Source: Angiostrongylus vasorum (taxonomy: Eukaryota > Nematoda > Chromadorea > Rhabditida > Metastrongylidae). From it: 64,000 bases of DNA. The notes below the pieces were generated by a model, which was not told the origin of the DNA, did no database searches, and saw only the letters and a list, made by a program, of their open reading frames with translations. The stretch spans positions 268,049 through 332,048 of the forward strand of contig JADANN010000194.1 of the NCBI GenBank assembly GCA_018806985.1. The letters are read 5' to 3'. Position 1 is the first letter of the stretch. The number at the start of each line of letters is the position of its first letter. This document shows positions 10,961-21,625 of the stretch, piece by piece. The translations under genes were made by a program, and so were the position numbers.

Positions 10961-12959
10961 TGTTCATCCTACCAGCAAGGTCGTGTGTGCTAACAAGCCT
11001 AAGAAGCTTTACCCAATAACATTTGAAAATGGCTTCATGCAGAAGAAAGGAAAAATTCGTGCTTATCAAGAGAACGGACCCCGTTAGACAGTTCTGAGGT
11101 GTGAAGGAGAGACGAAAAAAAGGCTTACTCGTAACCGTTTTACTTTTTTCGTTTTACTATGTGCGATCGTGATTACGGTTGATAAGGTTGTTATTGCCGC
11201 AGTACTACTTGACTGGTCATGAGTCTGGGATCGTCGAAATGTCAAAAAAAATAGGAATATTTTTCAGGACCCAACAACATTAATCCGATTTTGTGGAAAA
11301 AATTACTCGTAAGGATATTAATAATTCATGAAGATATCCTGACAACAATACAGAGTAATGACACTTCAGCCGATTATACTGAAAAGGGATTTTCATTTTG
11401 GTTCACTGTAATCTTCGTACTACTATTCTTATCGCAACTACGTTCAGAGGGAACAAACCAAAAAAAGAGGCCGATGTCATGAAAAATATTTCTTGAACAT
11501 TTTTTTTCCGTAGTTGGCTAGAATCTGCAACTCTTCTGGAAGGTGGTCTTTGATTTCTGGTGGCACTGACAAGAAATTAGCAAAGAATGGCTTTCACGGG
11601 TCTGCCAGGGTGACTGAAGTAGCAGGTGGCTTCTTTTTATACAATTCAGATAGCATCAACAAATAGATACATACGCTGAATGAGGAAGTCCACGTCTGCG
11701 AATCAGAGTGTCGTACGGAATGGAAGGGCAAAGGGTGGGCTGACGGAGAGATTAAATGGCTTTAAGAAGAAAGATGAAAGATTCAAAGCAGAGGAGAAAG
11801 GGGAGAAGAAATGAGAAAAAGGTAGTGGTTAGAAGTGTGTGAAGGAAGAGATAAATAAGTAGAAAGCTAGCAGACATGGAAGAGGTTAAGAAACGTGGGA
11901 GTGGGAGGTACGATGAGTGAAAAACGAGAGACTGCACAATGAGGAGCTTGAAAAAAGAGAAAGAAACAGGTGGGAAAAAATGACTTGGTTGAATTGGACA
12001 AAGAAGCACAGGTGAAAAGAATATCTGCTAATTCTTCAGTGCAAGGCTCTTACCAAATATTAGTTGCTGAGTGGAAGCAACTCGCTCTCTCCCAGCATCT
12101 CATAAATATGATAACTGGAAGAAATTAGTAGCAAAAAATTGTTATGAATGAAGTATACCACTGACAACACGGGAATAGCAGCTGATTATTCATGAAATAA
12201 GGCTGCCGGCAGGTTTCCTTTGAGATTTGTTCAGCTTTTCACTTTACTACTTGTTTTTTTTCGAGAGAGTGAGAAGGGAGGTAGGAAGTGTAGAAGAGTT
12301 TTCGCTGTCTATAATCTTCTCCCACGAGAGGCTTATCACACGCCCCATCGTGGTTCGTTGGCAGGGGTGTCCCTGTGACTGCATTGCAGCATAGAGGGAA
12401 AGGACCTTCTTCCACAACTGCAATGATTTGTGATTTCAAGGTTACCTTTTGTAATAAAAAACTACGGGCCAGCTTTTTTCAACAAAGAATTTTACGGGTA
12501 CTTATGGCTACCTTGTCGCCAAGAATAGTAGAAATCCCACGGGCCAGCTCTAATGCACAACGGGACGAATTGAGACTGTATTGGGCTCTGCTGGTTAATT
12601 AGCGAGATTTTTGTAGTTTTGCGACCTTCTTCTAGTTTCTGAAATTAGTAGCCACCAATTTAACTGAAAAAAATAAACTTTTCTGCTAGTTTCTCATTTA
12701 CATCTCTCACGTCACTATCGAAACATTGTGACGTCGGCGCTTTGTCTTTAGCTCGGTGAATTGTGTAACATGTCGAATATCGGCACGAGGAGGTGCTGTC
12801 TGTGATAGTTATTTCTGGCCTCTTCTATAGCAAGAAAGCATTCGAAAACGACTTCTTGGTTTCTCCAACATAACCCATCGTCATGTGACCTATGTGGTGG
12901 GTGCATCGCAACATTCCATAGCTCGGCATCACGTCCCATGCTAATATAGAAAGATTAGT
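10961..12959. other. No gene recognised apart from the purine tract
   Basis: Frames at 11291-11482, 12239-12439 and 12748-12939 have no recognised domains. The region flanks the purine-rich tract. Confidence 0.35.
11745..12010 (+). repeat. Purine-rich strand-asymmetric tract
   Basis: For about 265 bases the plus strand is dominated by A and G (for example GAAAGATGAAAGATTCAAAG, GAGGAGAAAGGGGAGAAGAA). No tandem unit is evident. The minus-strand 85-residue frame here is a by-product of this composition. Confidence 0.6.
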
Positions 12960-13135
12960 TCAATTTAGTACCAGATTTGTCTGGGAGAACAAAAAGCACT
13001 TGATGTACTAATACGCGTTTGTAAGTCAGAGTATGGGGCAAATACGTATTTAACCACATCAGTGGTGCTTAATGAAGTCAAATGCATAGCGCATCGTTAT
13101 GGGATTGAAGCGGAGCAGGAAGCTTTGTTCTTTTT
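12960..13135 (+). mobile_element. Degenerate SINE-A fragment
   Basis: AGTACCAGATTTGTCTGGGA, TGCTTAATGAAGTCAAATGC and GCATCGTTATGGGATTGAAG follow the SINE-A order with many substitutions. Confidence 0.5.
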
Positions 13136-13668
13136 CGTCATTTTATTGATCATCATAGAATAGTTTCTTAACTGGGTGGTTCACGTAGCTTGCCGAATTC
13201 TATAATGAAGCGATTAGTGATCACTCCAGGACTTCCTTATCGGAATACCACAGCAGGAAACTACTTCCTTATTTCTGTCGGCAATTAGCCAACATTCTCC
13301 AAGTTGTTAGTGAACTGTCTTTGTGTGTAGGTGGAGTGCTTAGCAATGAAAAACACCCATTCACACACATGTTTCGAAATAATTGTCCGGTTTTATGACC
13401 ATTTCCTTCCATTCATTGTCCAGCTCAGTCTTACCCTGGACATTTTCAAGAGTATGAAACTGTTCAGTGCACTGTTAGCTCACAAAAAAATCAAGAACTT
13501 AAAAATAATTATCTCTGTAGCTGGCCTTTGATTGCGATAAATACGGTGACATCCTGGTGTGCTTTAAATTTCTTGCGACTTCTAGTTTAATGGTCACACA
13601 AGAAATTACTTCTTGTCTATCGCTCCATTTTCCAACATTTCTCTTCCTTCTGCTTTATAAGCAATATT
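13136..13668. other. No gene seen
   Basis: A 66-residue plus frame (13331-13531) has no motif. No shared repeat detected. Confidence 0.4.
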
Positions 13669-13940
13669 AGGGCGCCTGCAGCTGCAGTGCTCGGGGGCGC
13701 CCTGCAAAACACATGGGATCGATCCTTGCGTCCTAGCTCTACGAAGCCTTCTTTCCATCTGGGGTCGTAAAATTGCTACCAGACTTGTCTGGAAGGATAG
13801 CAGCACTGGCTCAGTACATCGGTAGGCCACCACGAGACCTTTTATAGGTCAGACATGCACTTAATAACCTTCAACGATACCTAATGAAGGCGAATGCATG
13901 GCGCATCCTGGGATTGATAATGCCGAGAGCTCTATCTACC
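13669..13940 (+). mobile_element. SINE-A copy
   Basis: The head is mutated (GCCTGCAGCTGCAGTGCTCG). The B box GGGATCGATCC, AGACTTGTCTGGAAGGATAG, GGTAGGCCACCACGAG and GCATCCTGGGATTGATAATG follow in order. Confidence 0.7.
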
Positions 13941-14005
13941 TAGCTTTATAAATAATCTTTAAATGGGTCGGCTTTATAGTCTTTTTTTGAAAACGTGAGA
14001 GAATT

Positions 14006-14045
14006 ATGAGCTCGTAGAATGATTATGAGCTCGTAGAATGAAAGA
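14006..14045. repeat. 20-base tandem duplication
   Basis: The unit ATTATGAGCTCGTAGAATGA occurs twice in direct succession. Confidence 0.85.
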
Positions 14046-14339
14046 TTAAGCAGTACCTAATTCGTTGTACTTGAAAAGGGTCAAAGAGATTATGTTATCA
14101 TAATATGCAAATCCTAACTTAAACAATGGTGGGTAACTGCTTTTCGAGCTTTGTAAGAATTGTTTTTTTCTTGCTTATACCATTAAGTATTCTTTTATAA
14201 ACTTTTCCAAAGACGAAGAATCTACTTCGCTGTCAAGGAAAGCAGCACACGTGAGCTGTTTATAAAATTTTTTCTTTCGAACTATAAAAAATCAGCATGT
14301 TTTATTAATGGTTTTTTCTATTTATGAGCTTACACATAC

Positions 14340-14600
14340 TGGTTAGAAAACTTATTCGGTTGACGTTTCGGCGTCCCGCATTCTTAAAAGCCTCTATGAT
14401 TTGATTCTGTTCGTCCTGCTGATGTAAGTCTTCATAGTCGAATTCGCTCCGAGCGGTGCTCCATTCCAGAAAATTCAATTCGATACGACCACAAGGATCC
14501 GCTAGACAAGACGAATGTTCGTAGACAATCGACTCGGATCGTCGTGGCTCTGAAGGAGCCGAAGGTGCCGAAACGTTAGTCGTCTAAAAGTTTATAACGA
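14340..14600. mobile_element. Decayed PLE terminal-repeat pair
   Basis: A minus-oriented partial core (TTGACGTTTCGGCGTCCCGC, 14359-14378) faces a plus-oriented unit with GGCTCTGAAGGAGCCGAAG then GTGCCGAAACGTTAGTCG (14546-14582). An extra base disrupts the CTGANGA element. Confidence 0.45.
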
Positions 14601-14818
14601 TTTCATGTATGCTTACGATTAGAACGAACTATTATTAACTACTTCTGTCAAGGTTAAATAAACATTGGTTTTCAAAATAATTGCTCGACTACGCCTACAT
14701 TTTAGGAAGTTCCTGAAACATTCAGTCCTTCTTGTTCTACTGAAAGCCAGCAAATACATTAGCTTGTTCAAAAATAAATGAGCGTTTTAAAATATTTGTT
14801 GTTTTAACGAAATTTTAA

Positions 14819-15068
14819 AGGGCACGTGTGGCGCAGTGGTTGGAGGCCCCACTGCGACAGCTTCCATCCCTCCGGGGGTCGGCAAATTAGTACCAAACTT
14901 GTCTGGGAGGATAGCATTACTGGCTCGATACATCGGTAGGCCACCGCGAGTCATTGTAAAGACCAGATACGCATTCAATCACCTCCAACGATATTTAATG
15001 AAGTCGAACGTATGGCGCATGCCTCAGAGATAGATCAACGCAGAGAGCTCTATCCTTTGTATCCCTTT
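14819..15068 (+). mobile_element. SINE-A copy lacking the B box
   Basis: The A box CGTGTGGCGCAGTGGTTGG is perfect, but sequence from the B box to the body is deleted (CACTGCGACAG joins CTTCCATCCC). The rest runs to TCAACGCAGAGAGCTCTATC. It should be transcriptionally dead. Confidence 0.7.
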
Positions 15069-15204
15069 TTAATGTATTTTTCACCCATAAAATGTTCTTT
15101 GTACCTTGCAATAATACATGTCATTAGAGAGGCTGATTTTATGCCCTTTTCAATTAAGTCTTCATATTTTGTTAAATTTTTTAATCTTTTTGCCAATTTC
15201 CAGT

Positions 15205-16160
15205 TTTACAGTTTTAGATGTCAAAAACGAATCTTCGTCAAATTTTATTTTATGAGTTCAAACTGCAGCAGAGACGCCTCGAAACATTTGGGGTGAAGGA
15301 ATTGTTGGTGAATCAACAGTGCAAACATGGTTCCGGGAATTATGATCTTGTGATTTCAACCTCAACGATAAGAAGGCCGCGGACGTCCCTAGAAACTTGA
15401 CGACGGCGATTTGAAGGCAATTGTGGGAAGCAAACACGCGAACAACCGTTCGAGAGCTTGTAGAACAGCTTGGCGTAAGCACAGGAACAATTTCTGCTTA
15501 CTTAAATCAAAGACAAAAAAAATCGACAGGTGGGGGGTCGCACGAATTAAGCGATAATCAATAAAATGGCCGTTGTGAAGTGTCGTCTGCTCTTATTCTG
15601 CGCAAGAAAAAGGACCATCTTCTTTATCGAATTGTGACGTACGACGAGAGGTGCATTCCGTACGACACCCGGCGACATTCAGCTCAATAGCTGGATTGCG
15701 ATCAGGCTCCACCCACAGCACTTCTTGGAGCCGAAATTGCACAAAAAAAGGTTATGGTGATTGTTTGGTGGTTTGCAGCCGGGCTGATTCATTGCAGCTT
15801 TTTGAATCCGAGCGAAACGATTATGGCAGAGTAGTAATGCCAACAAATCGACGATAAGCACTGTAAACTCCAACAACAACGAACGGCATTAGCCAACAAA
15901 AAAGGACCAATCCTTCTCCGTGACAACGCCCGGCCTCACATTACTGAACCAACACTGCAGAAAATGAACGAGTTGGGCTACCCTACAATATTTGCCTCAT
16001 CCACCATATTAACCAAACCTATTGCATACCGACTACCACTTCACGTTGACAACGTCCAGAGCGAGAAACGCTTCACCAACCACGATAACGCAAAGGATGC
16101 CTTCAAGTAATTCATCGCTTTCAGAACTCCACTTCTTTATGACTGGAACAAGTAAATTTG
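15205..16160 (+). pseudogene. Decayed mariner transposase
   Basis: Fragments in different frames follow mariner order: RQILFYEFKL at the N-terminus, then pieces around KKGYGDCLVV and ADSLQLFES, then KKGPILLRDNARPHI with the second catalytic aspartate of the DD34D triad, then LQKMNELGY. Frameshifts and stops separate them. It resembles the bandit-like mariners described from hookworms (family knowledge). Terminal inverted repeats were not resolved. Confidence 0.75.
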
Positions 16161-17377
16161 TTTCTTATTGGTAAAAGCGTGAAATCTAAATGATTTTTAT
16201 ATCTACTGATGAAGACTCGTTTGAAACAAGTTACGATATTTTTAAAAAATATAGTTAAAAAACGCTCATTTATTTCTGAACAACTTAACACGAAGGACCT
16301 ATTGTATAGAATCTTGGCCCTATTTGCAACAGTGGATACCATTGTCTGCTTAGCGACACATCTTCATCTCTTTGAGAATGAACTGATACCTTTAATTCGT
16401 CTGCTGGTGCATGTCTTAGGCGACTCTTCTCGTCATTTGCAACATATTACCTAAGCATGAGATCGAATGCCAGTGACGTCAGCAGGGATTTCGTCGAGAT
16501 TTGCAAGTGAAACCTATCCATAACTATTTCATTGTATAATATCGCTATGAATGACAACTCACCTGGGACAATATATTTCACAACTTTCTCTTGACTCTTT
16601 TCAAAAAATCAAGTAGTTCTTAGGTCACTGAAAAGTTTTTCAGAGCTACGATAGCAAACTACCAAATTTTATTTGCTTGATTTCTCTTCATCTTTTCCAG
16701 TGATTTTTGAAAAGCACGTAAAAGCACGAAATCGTTTATCGCTGTTCCGTAGAGAAGCGCCGGGCTATACATTCCACTCCATGAGGCATTCGAGAGGTGG
16801 TTGAATGCATATTTGGCTTATACAAGGTTTCATGAGGGCCTAGAGATCCATCAAGTCAGTGCTTTCTGTATTGCCAAACGAGGTAGCAATTCGCCACAAC
16901 GGAAAGGACAGAGGGCTTGGCTTGCCCATATTGAAAGATGGGACAAATGATCCTGCAAATGTTATAGAACACCTCTTCCCACTACGGTGTCTGCTTACCA
17001 GTTGTGTAACCAACACATTGTTGGAAAAAACACCATTTGCATCTCATGGATGCTTTTATCGGCCCAAAAACAAGGATTTAGTAGTGGCGATGCCGTTGCC
17101 ATTTTCGGATGATCATACAGACGGTGGCGTGACGGCGACCGGTTCTAGTCAGTTAGAGGGCGGGCTGACGAATGCATTGTGTTCGTCAAAGAGAGGGTTG
17201 AACATCGTCGTGGTAACTTCGTGGAAACTCTCATAATCAAGGAGCGGAGGGCGTGGTCGTTCAGTCGTAAAATTTGCCATTCCTTATTTATCGTCTTCAG
17301 TTGTCGTTTGTCTTTTCCCAATCATTTGTTCTAACTACCAATCTATATGAATTTATGTTGGTACATCTTGTAACTGT
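16161..17377. other. No confident gene; one 125-residue plus frame
   Basis: Near 16750-16850 there is a diverged minus SINE-A scrap (GTGGTTGAATGCATATTTGG). The frame at 16859-17236 starts with Met and ends TAA but shows no domain, signal peptide or splice context that I recognise. I leave it unassigned. Confidence 0.35.
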
Positions 17378-17640
17378 TCCCAGGATCGACTTTCTGTTAA
17401 CCTCGGCAAGTAGACGTGTGTTGTATATCAACCTTGTGATCTAGAAAGCTGCTGGCCATCTGATCGCCATATAGATTTTCGGCTTTCTCTCTGTGTTGTT
17501 GAAGAGTTTGGCGCAGTAAATTGCACATTAATATACTCTTTTAGGTTCTGAGGAAGGCGATACTGCCGAAACGTCAGCTACTGTTTTATTGTATGGGTTT
17601 TTTGTACGGAACGAAACGTATGCTGTATAACAACCTCGTG
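17378..17640 (+). mobile_element. PLE terminal repeat (pLTR) fragment
   Basis: It starts with the shared terminus CGACTTTCTGTTAACCTCGG and carries a hammerhead-like motif at 17544-17579. It then runs to ACAACCTCGTGATTGCTG. No coding part is attached. Confidence 0.6.
17544..17579 (+). ncRNA. Hammerhead ribozyme motif (PLE type), core intact
   Basis: The motif reads GGTT, CTGAGGA, stem II GGCG..TGCC, GAAAC, GTC, AGCT. Stem I pairs with wobble (U-A, U-G, G-C, G-U), weaker than the 56839 copy. The invariant core bases are present, and the ACGT palindrome replaces a closed stem III. Confidence 0.65.
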
Positions 17641-18439
17641 ATTGCTGAGTAGGAAAGCGACGCATTTATGTGAATTTAGTTCTTCCTTTTGTGTTATTAC
17701 AGTTTCATCGGTAACACACCGGTCAAGAAACATAATAGCTGCTTTTCGATTCAAACCAACACTTCTCAGCTCACACCGAATTTTATCAACTGAAATGCCG
17801 AACGGTGACGTAGTTGCCTACAACATTCAAGCTGTTTAGTTCTACTACGTGATTTTCTAGACCCCGTCACATATGCTTCTTCCATTTCATTGTTTCAAGA
17901 CTCACATTTCGAACACGAATACAATAGCGCTAGCGGAATCCCATCCAGCTATTCTCCCAATGTAGCGTTGGTGATTAGTGGTAGTGTTCTCTAGTGCATC
18001 ATTGGTGTTTGCAGCTTTCGTGCTTCGGTTGAAACGTTTAAAAACTTCATCTCCGTATTTCTTAAGAGCAAAATATTAACCATGTTAGGGATCTAAGTAA
18101 GACTTAATCAAAACTGCGGATACTCTCAAAGTTTCGACGAAGCCAAGTCGCTTATAGAGATGTGTAAAGTTCTCAACATCTTCCTCACTACACTAATGGA
18201 TCAATTATCATCTGTTCTCGAAAAAAAAACTCCTGCTTCTCCGAGACTGTATTGAAGCAGATGTTCTGAGGGAAGCGATAATGAAATGGCAAGTAACCGA
18301 AAAATCCTGTTGTATTTAATGATTACCTCTTGTATGTTAGTTCTTCTTTTTCATTTTTCTTCTGATCCTCGACTTTGGCTTGAACGATTTTCTCGCACAA
18401 GTGATAATACAGGGATCTTGTGTTACCTCGGATCAATGG
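17641..18439. other. No gene seen
   Basis: Short frames only; no repeat shared with the rest of the window. Confidence 0.4.
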
Positions 18440-18600
18440 AAATTGCTTTGATTCAACCACAATGACGCTGAGATATTTGCAAAACTCCAGAGCGCAGGTG
18501 TCTCCGGTGGGGGAACGAACGCGCTATTACCCTTTCCGGGCGCTAACGCGCTCACCACCACATCATGCGGGTCCTTCGTTTCGCCTATCTCTCAACTGCT
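18440..18600 (-). mobile_element. SINE-B copy
   Basis: In minus orientation: GAGATATTTGCAAAACTCCA, GGGGAACGAACGCGCTATTA and CTCACCACCACATCATGCGG, ending in the CGTTTCGCCTATCTCTCA 5' segment. Confidence 0.7.
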
Positions 18601-19184
18601 CTGACTGTCTTGGAAATTCAAGCTGCATTCTTGCTGATGATCCAGCGAAATCTCTTACTCATGTTTTTTTGTACAAACAATATTCGACATCCAACATGTT
18701 CTTCTGTCTTATCTGCTCAACACTGCAATCTTTTTTGTTAGCAAGTATTTGTTGCAAGATTTTGATATACTTCGAAAGCAAAGAGTGGATCTCGAACGGC
18801 TCTTAATGTTCATTCATGTGGTAAAGTAGAGTAGCTTAAGCAGCTCTATTATTATACAGTGTGCTTTCCAATGCTATTTGCTGCTGTGCTATTTGCTGCT
18901 GTATCAAGCTAAATGTTGTCGACCAAATACCACTAAAGCTGAACAAAAAGTTCGACATCTCTCTCAGAAAACTTGCAGTGAACAAATGTTTTTCATGGTA
19001 GGAACTATGAGAAACCAGTGGAAACTTTATAGCCAAAAACAATAAAAAATGAAGAACATCGCTCAAAAAGTGTAATGTTCCATGTTCCTTCCTTAATGAG
19101 TTGACTGCGGTTCGTTGGTTTGACATGCAATGTGACATGGTATTCTAACCCTAGGAAAGATTGCTGACAGCGCCTGTAGGTCAA
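18601..19184. other. No gene seen
   Basis: A 100-residue minus frame (18836-19138) begins in a short repeated phrase (TATTTGCTGCTG twice) and has no recognised domain. Confidence 0.4.
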
Positions 19185-19425
19185 TAACACTGCTGAGAGA
19201 TAAGTGAAACGAAGGGACCCGCATGGTGTGGTGGTAAACGCGTTAGCCTCCGGGAAGGGTAATAGCGCGTTCGATCCCCACTGCAGACACCTGCGGTCCG
19301 GATTTTTTGCAAATATGTCGGCATCATTGTGGTTTTCATATTTTTTAGACTTATGTTGAAACTAATGTTCATCCAACAGATTCTATCACGAATTCAGGGC
19401 TATATTATTTTTCACAGAACTCCTC
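19185..19425 (+). mobile_element. SINE-B copy with extended 3' flank
   Basis: ACCCGCATGGTGTGGTGGT and GCGTTCGATCCCCACTGC are the promoter boxes. After CATTGTGGTTTTCATATTTT it continues with sequence shared with 4345-4415, unlike other family members. Confidence 0.65.
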
Positions 19426-20569
19426 AAGTTTCATAACGTCTGCCTGTATTTTTATTTTGTAGTATTTTGCAATCTAGTCATTTCCGAGTGTTCAGTCTGC
19501 ATTTCGACATAAATTCAATCCAAATTTATCTGCGAACTAAAAAAAGTGGGTCATTCGGAAACATCCCTACTACAGACGTTTTTTTACTATCGTGTAATTA
19601 AACGCCGAACCAGTTGAGAAATTGCGGAGTGATGGAGCTCCTGGTTTCTTTCGAACCGGATTCGAGGACAGTGCTGAAATTCTTTGCACTATGGCGTCAC
19701 CGTATTATTTTCTAGCTTTTTTTTGTTTTACATCCATAGGTTCTCTTTAACATGTTGATCTATCATTCCGACTTTGCAATGTTGCTACAGCAGTTCCGCA
19801 AACTTCATTGCTATCGACCGGTGTAGCTGAATAAAGGAGCTGTTGGTATAGTCATGTCGACCAGTCTAGCAACACGCCTAACTTCGCATGTCTAGCCCTT
19901 TATCTGGATGTATTTTGTGCCATCTGTGATAGAAGTGTTATTTTTTTTATTCACTTGCAATCTAAACCTGGGAGAAGAAGCTAATCTCTTAAGTTACTCG
20001 AATGTCCTTTAGAAATCCGTTCTCGAGTATTTAGTGTTTAACATTTCGTTGCTAACGTTCTACGATGTTGGTCAGTACTTCAGAATCAAGAAAGCAAAGT
20101 CTTACATGAAGTTCGGTGTGCTGCCTATTTTTGCATTCATAGAATCCCACTGGGAAACGGATGTTATATATTGATGAAAAAGTGATGGCGACAGTTAAGA
20201 TTGTTAGAATTAGCTTATATTCTTTCTGTTTTGCGATTAAATTGCTTCAGATTGGCTGATCTCTATTCAGATCAGATCATCTCTTTCATCTACAACTCTG
20301 TTGATAATTGACTAGCTCGATGAAGCACCATCAAAGGCTTCATTCATCGTTGTCGTCCGCTATCAGCCTACTGGAGTAGGCCAGCTGGAGGAAAACAATA
20401 AGCGCAACTCTTTCCCCTTTACTCTTCGTACCCGAAACCCCTTATTTTTATCGGTCTTGAAAGAAGGAACGATAGGATAGCTGTATGTGTCTACCCTAAT
20501 GGGGTGAGGATGCTAAATCCAGTTTCGTAGAGACAGGATGCACTCCTAAAAAGTGATTTCATGATAAAC
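19426..20569. other. No gene seen
   Basis: Only short frames. No motif or shared repeat found. Confidence 0.4.
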
Positions 20570-20660
20570 GATTTGACCATGACGGGTGTTCGAATCAAGG
20601 ACCTTGTTTGTATTGTAGGGTATCTCTAACGACTGCGCTATCCATATCGGGCTGCTCGAT
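20570..20660 (-). mobile_element. tRNA-like SINE head
   Basis: On the minus strand GGATAGCGCAGTCGTTAGAG (A box) and CTTGATTCGAACACCC (B box) are spaced as in a tRNA. No cloverleaf acceptor stem is apparent, so I call a SINE head rather than a tRNA gene. Confidence 0.45.
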
Positions 20661-20898
20661 TTTACCTTAAAACATTAAGCCAGACGTTTATTCAAGGAGA
20701 TCTCGACGAACTCCAAGCGAGCACACATGGCCCACCACTGCAAGGAATAACGAGTTTCATGTGTGTACTTTTCCACCAAAACATGATAAGAAAAGAAGAG
20801 CCTCACGCGAAGAATGTGTTTATCGTGTTTCAAGTTGTTTGATGACTAATGGGACTACAGGTATTGCAGGTGAGTAATGATAAGTATTTCAAAGCAAT

Positions 20899-20940
20899 AA
20901 TAATAATAATAATAATAAAATAATAATAGTGACAGCAGTA

Positions 20941-20999
<59 letters not shown>
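20899..20999. repeat. (TAA)n microsatellite, interrupted
   Basis: Two TAA arrays are separated by GTGACAGCAGTAATAG. The longer block spans about 20943-20999. Confidence 0.95.
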
Positions 21000-21000
<1 letters not shown>

Positions 21001-21389
21001 GTCTACATCACCTATGACTGCACTTTTAATGCCTAGAAGGATATCGAGTCACGTTGTACGTCCTTTATATCGGGGTTCTCCCATCGGTTTCTTCGGCCTT
21101 AGATTCAGGTCATTTAACTGTCACTTTGCTCTTATAATAACGTGCACTTTAGCTGAGAATGACAAGCAGTTAGAAATAGCAAAAAAATGATGAATTTCAT
21201 TCTATTTGTTCACGGTTTTAGTCGCCGTGCCTTGCTTGATCTCTTCTTCTTTAGAGGCTGTATGTGAGCTACTGTGGAAATGGGCCGCTGCAAATTTCCA
21301 CCTGTTGTTGACCCAGAAAATTAAATGATGCCATACGACGCAATTCTGAGTATCGCTAACATAGGTTACGCGTAGTTGTGACCTGCAAT

Positions 21390-21625
21390 ACACAGATAGT
21401 CGTTTGTTTGATCCCAGGCTCAGTGCTCACCAAGCCTTCTATACACTCGGGCTCTGGAAAACGGTGTTAAACATGTCTGGGACGATTTGATAGAGCAGTA
21501 GGCCACCGCAAGTCATTGTTTAGTGCACATATGTATTTAATCAGAATGATGAATTCGAATTCAAGGGCACCTCTTAAGAACTGATTAGCGCCGAAAGCTT
21601 TATCCTTTATCCTTTATCGTTAATG
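21390..21625 (+). mobile_element. Degenerate SINE-A-like copy
   Basis: TTGTTTGATCCCAGGCTCAG, CACCAAGCCTTCTATACACT, GCCACCGCAAGTCATTGTTT and AGCTTTATCCTTTATCCTTT keep the SINE-A order. The tail shows repeated TCCTTTA units. Confidence 0.55.

Noticed and set aside
20570..20660. A possible functional tRNA gene.
   Set aside because: A and B boxes are present but no acceptor stem pairs, so a SINE head is more likely.
20899..20999. A possible CRISPR-like or tandem array.
   Set aside because: It is a simple TAA microsatellite without spacers; no CRISPR array exists in the window.
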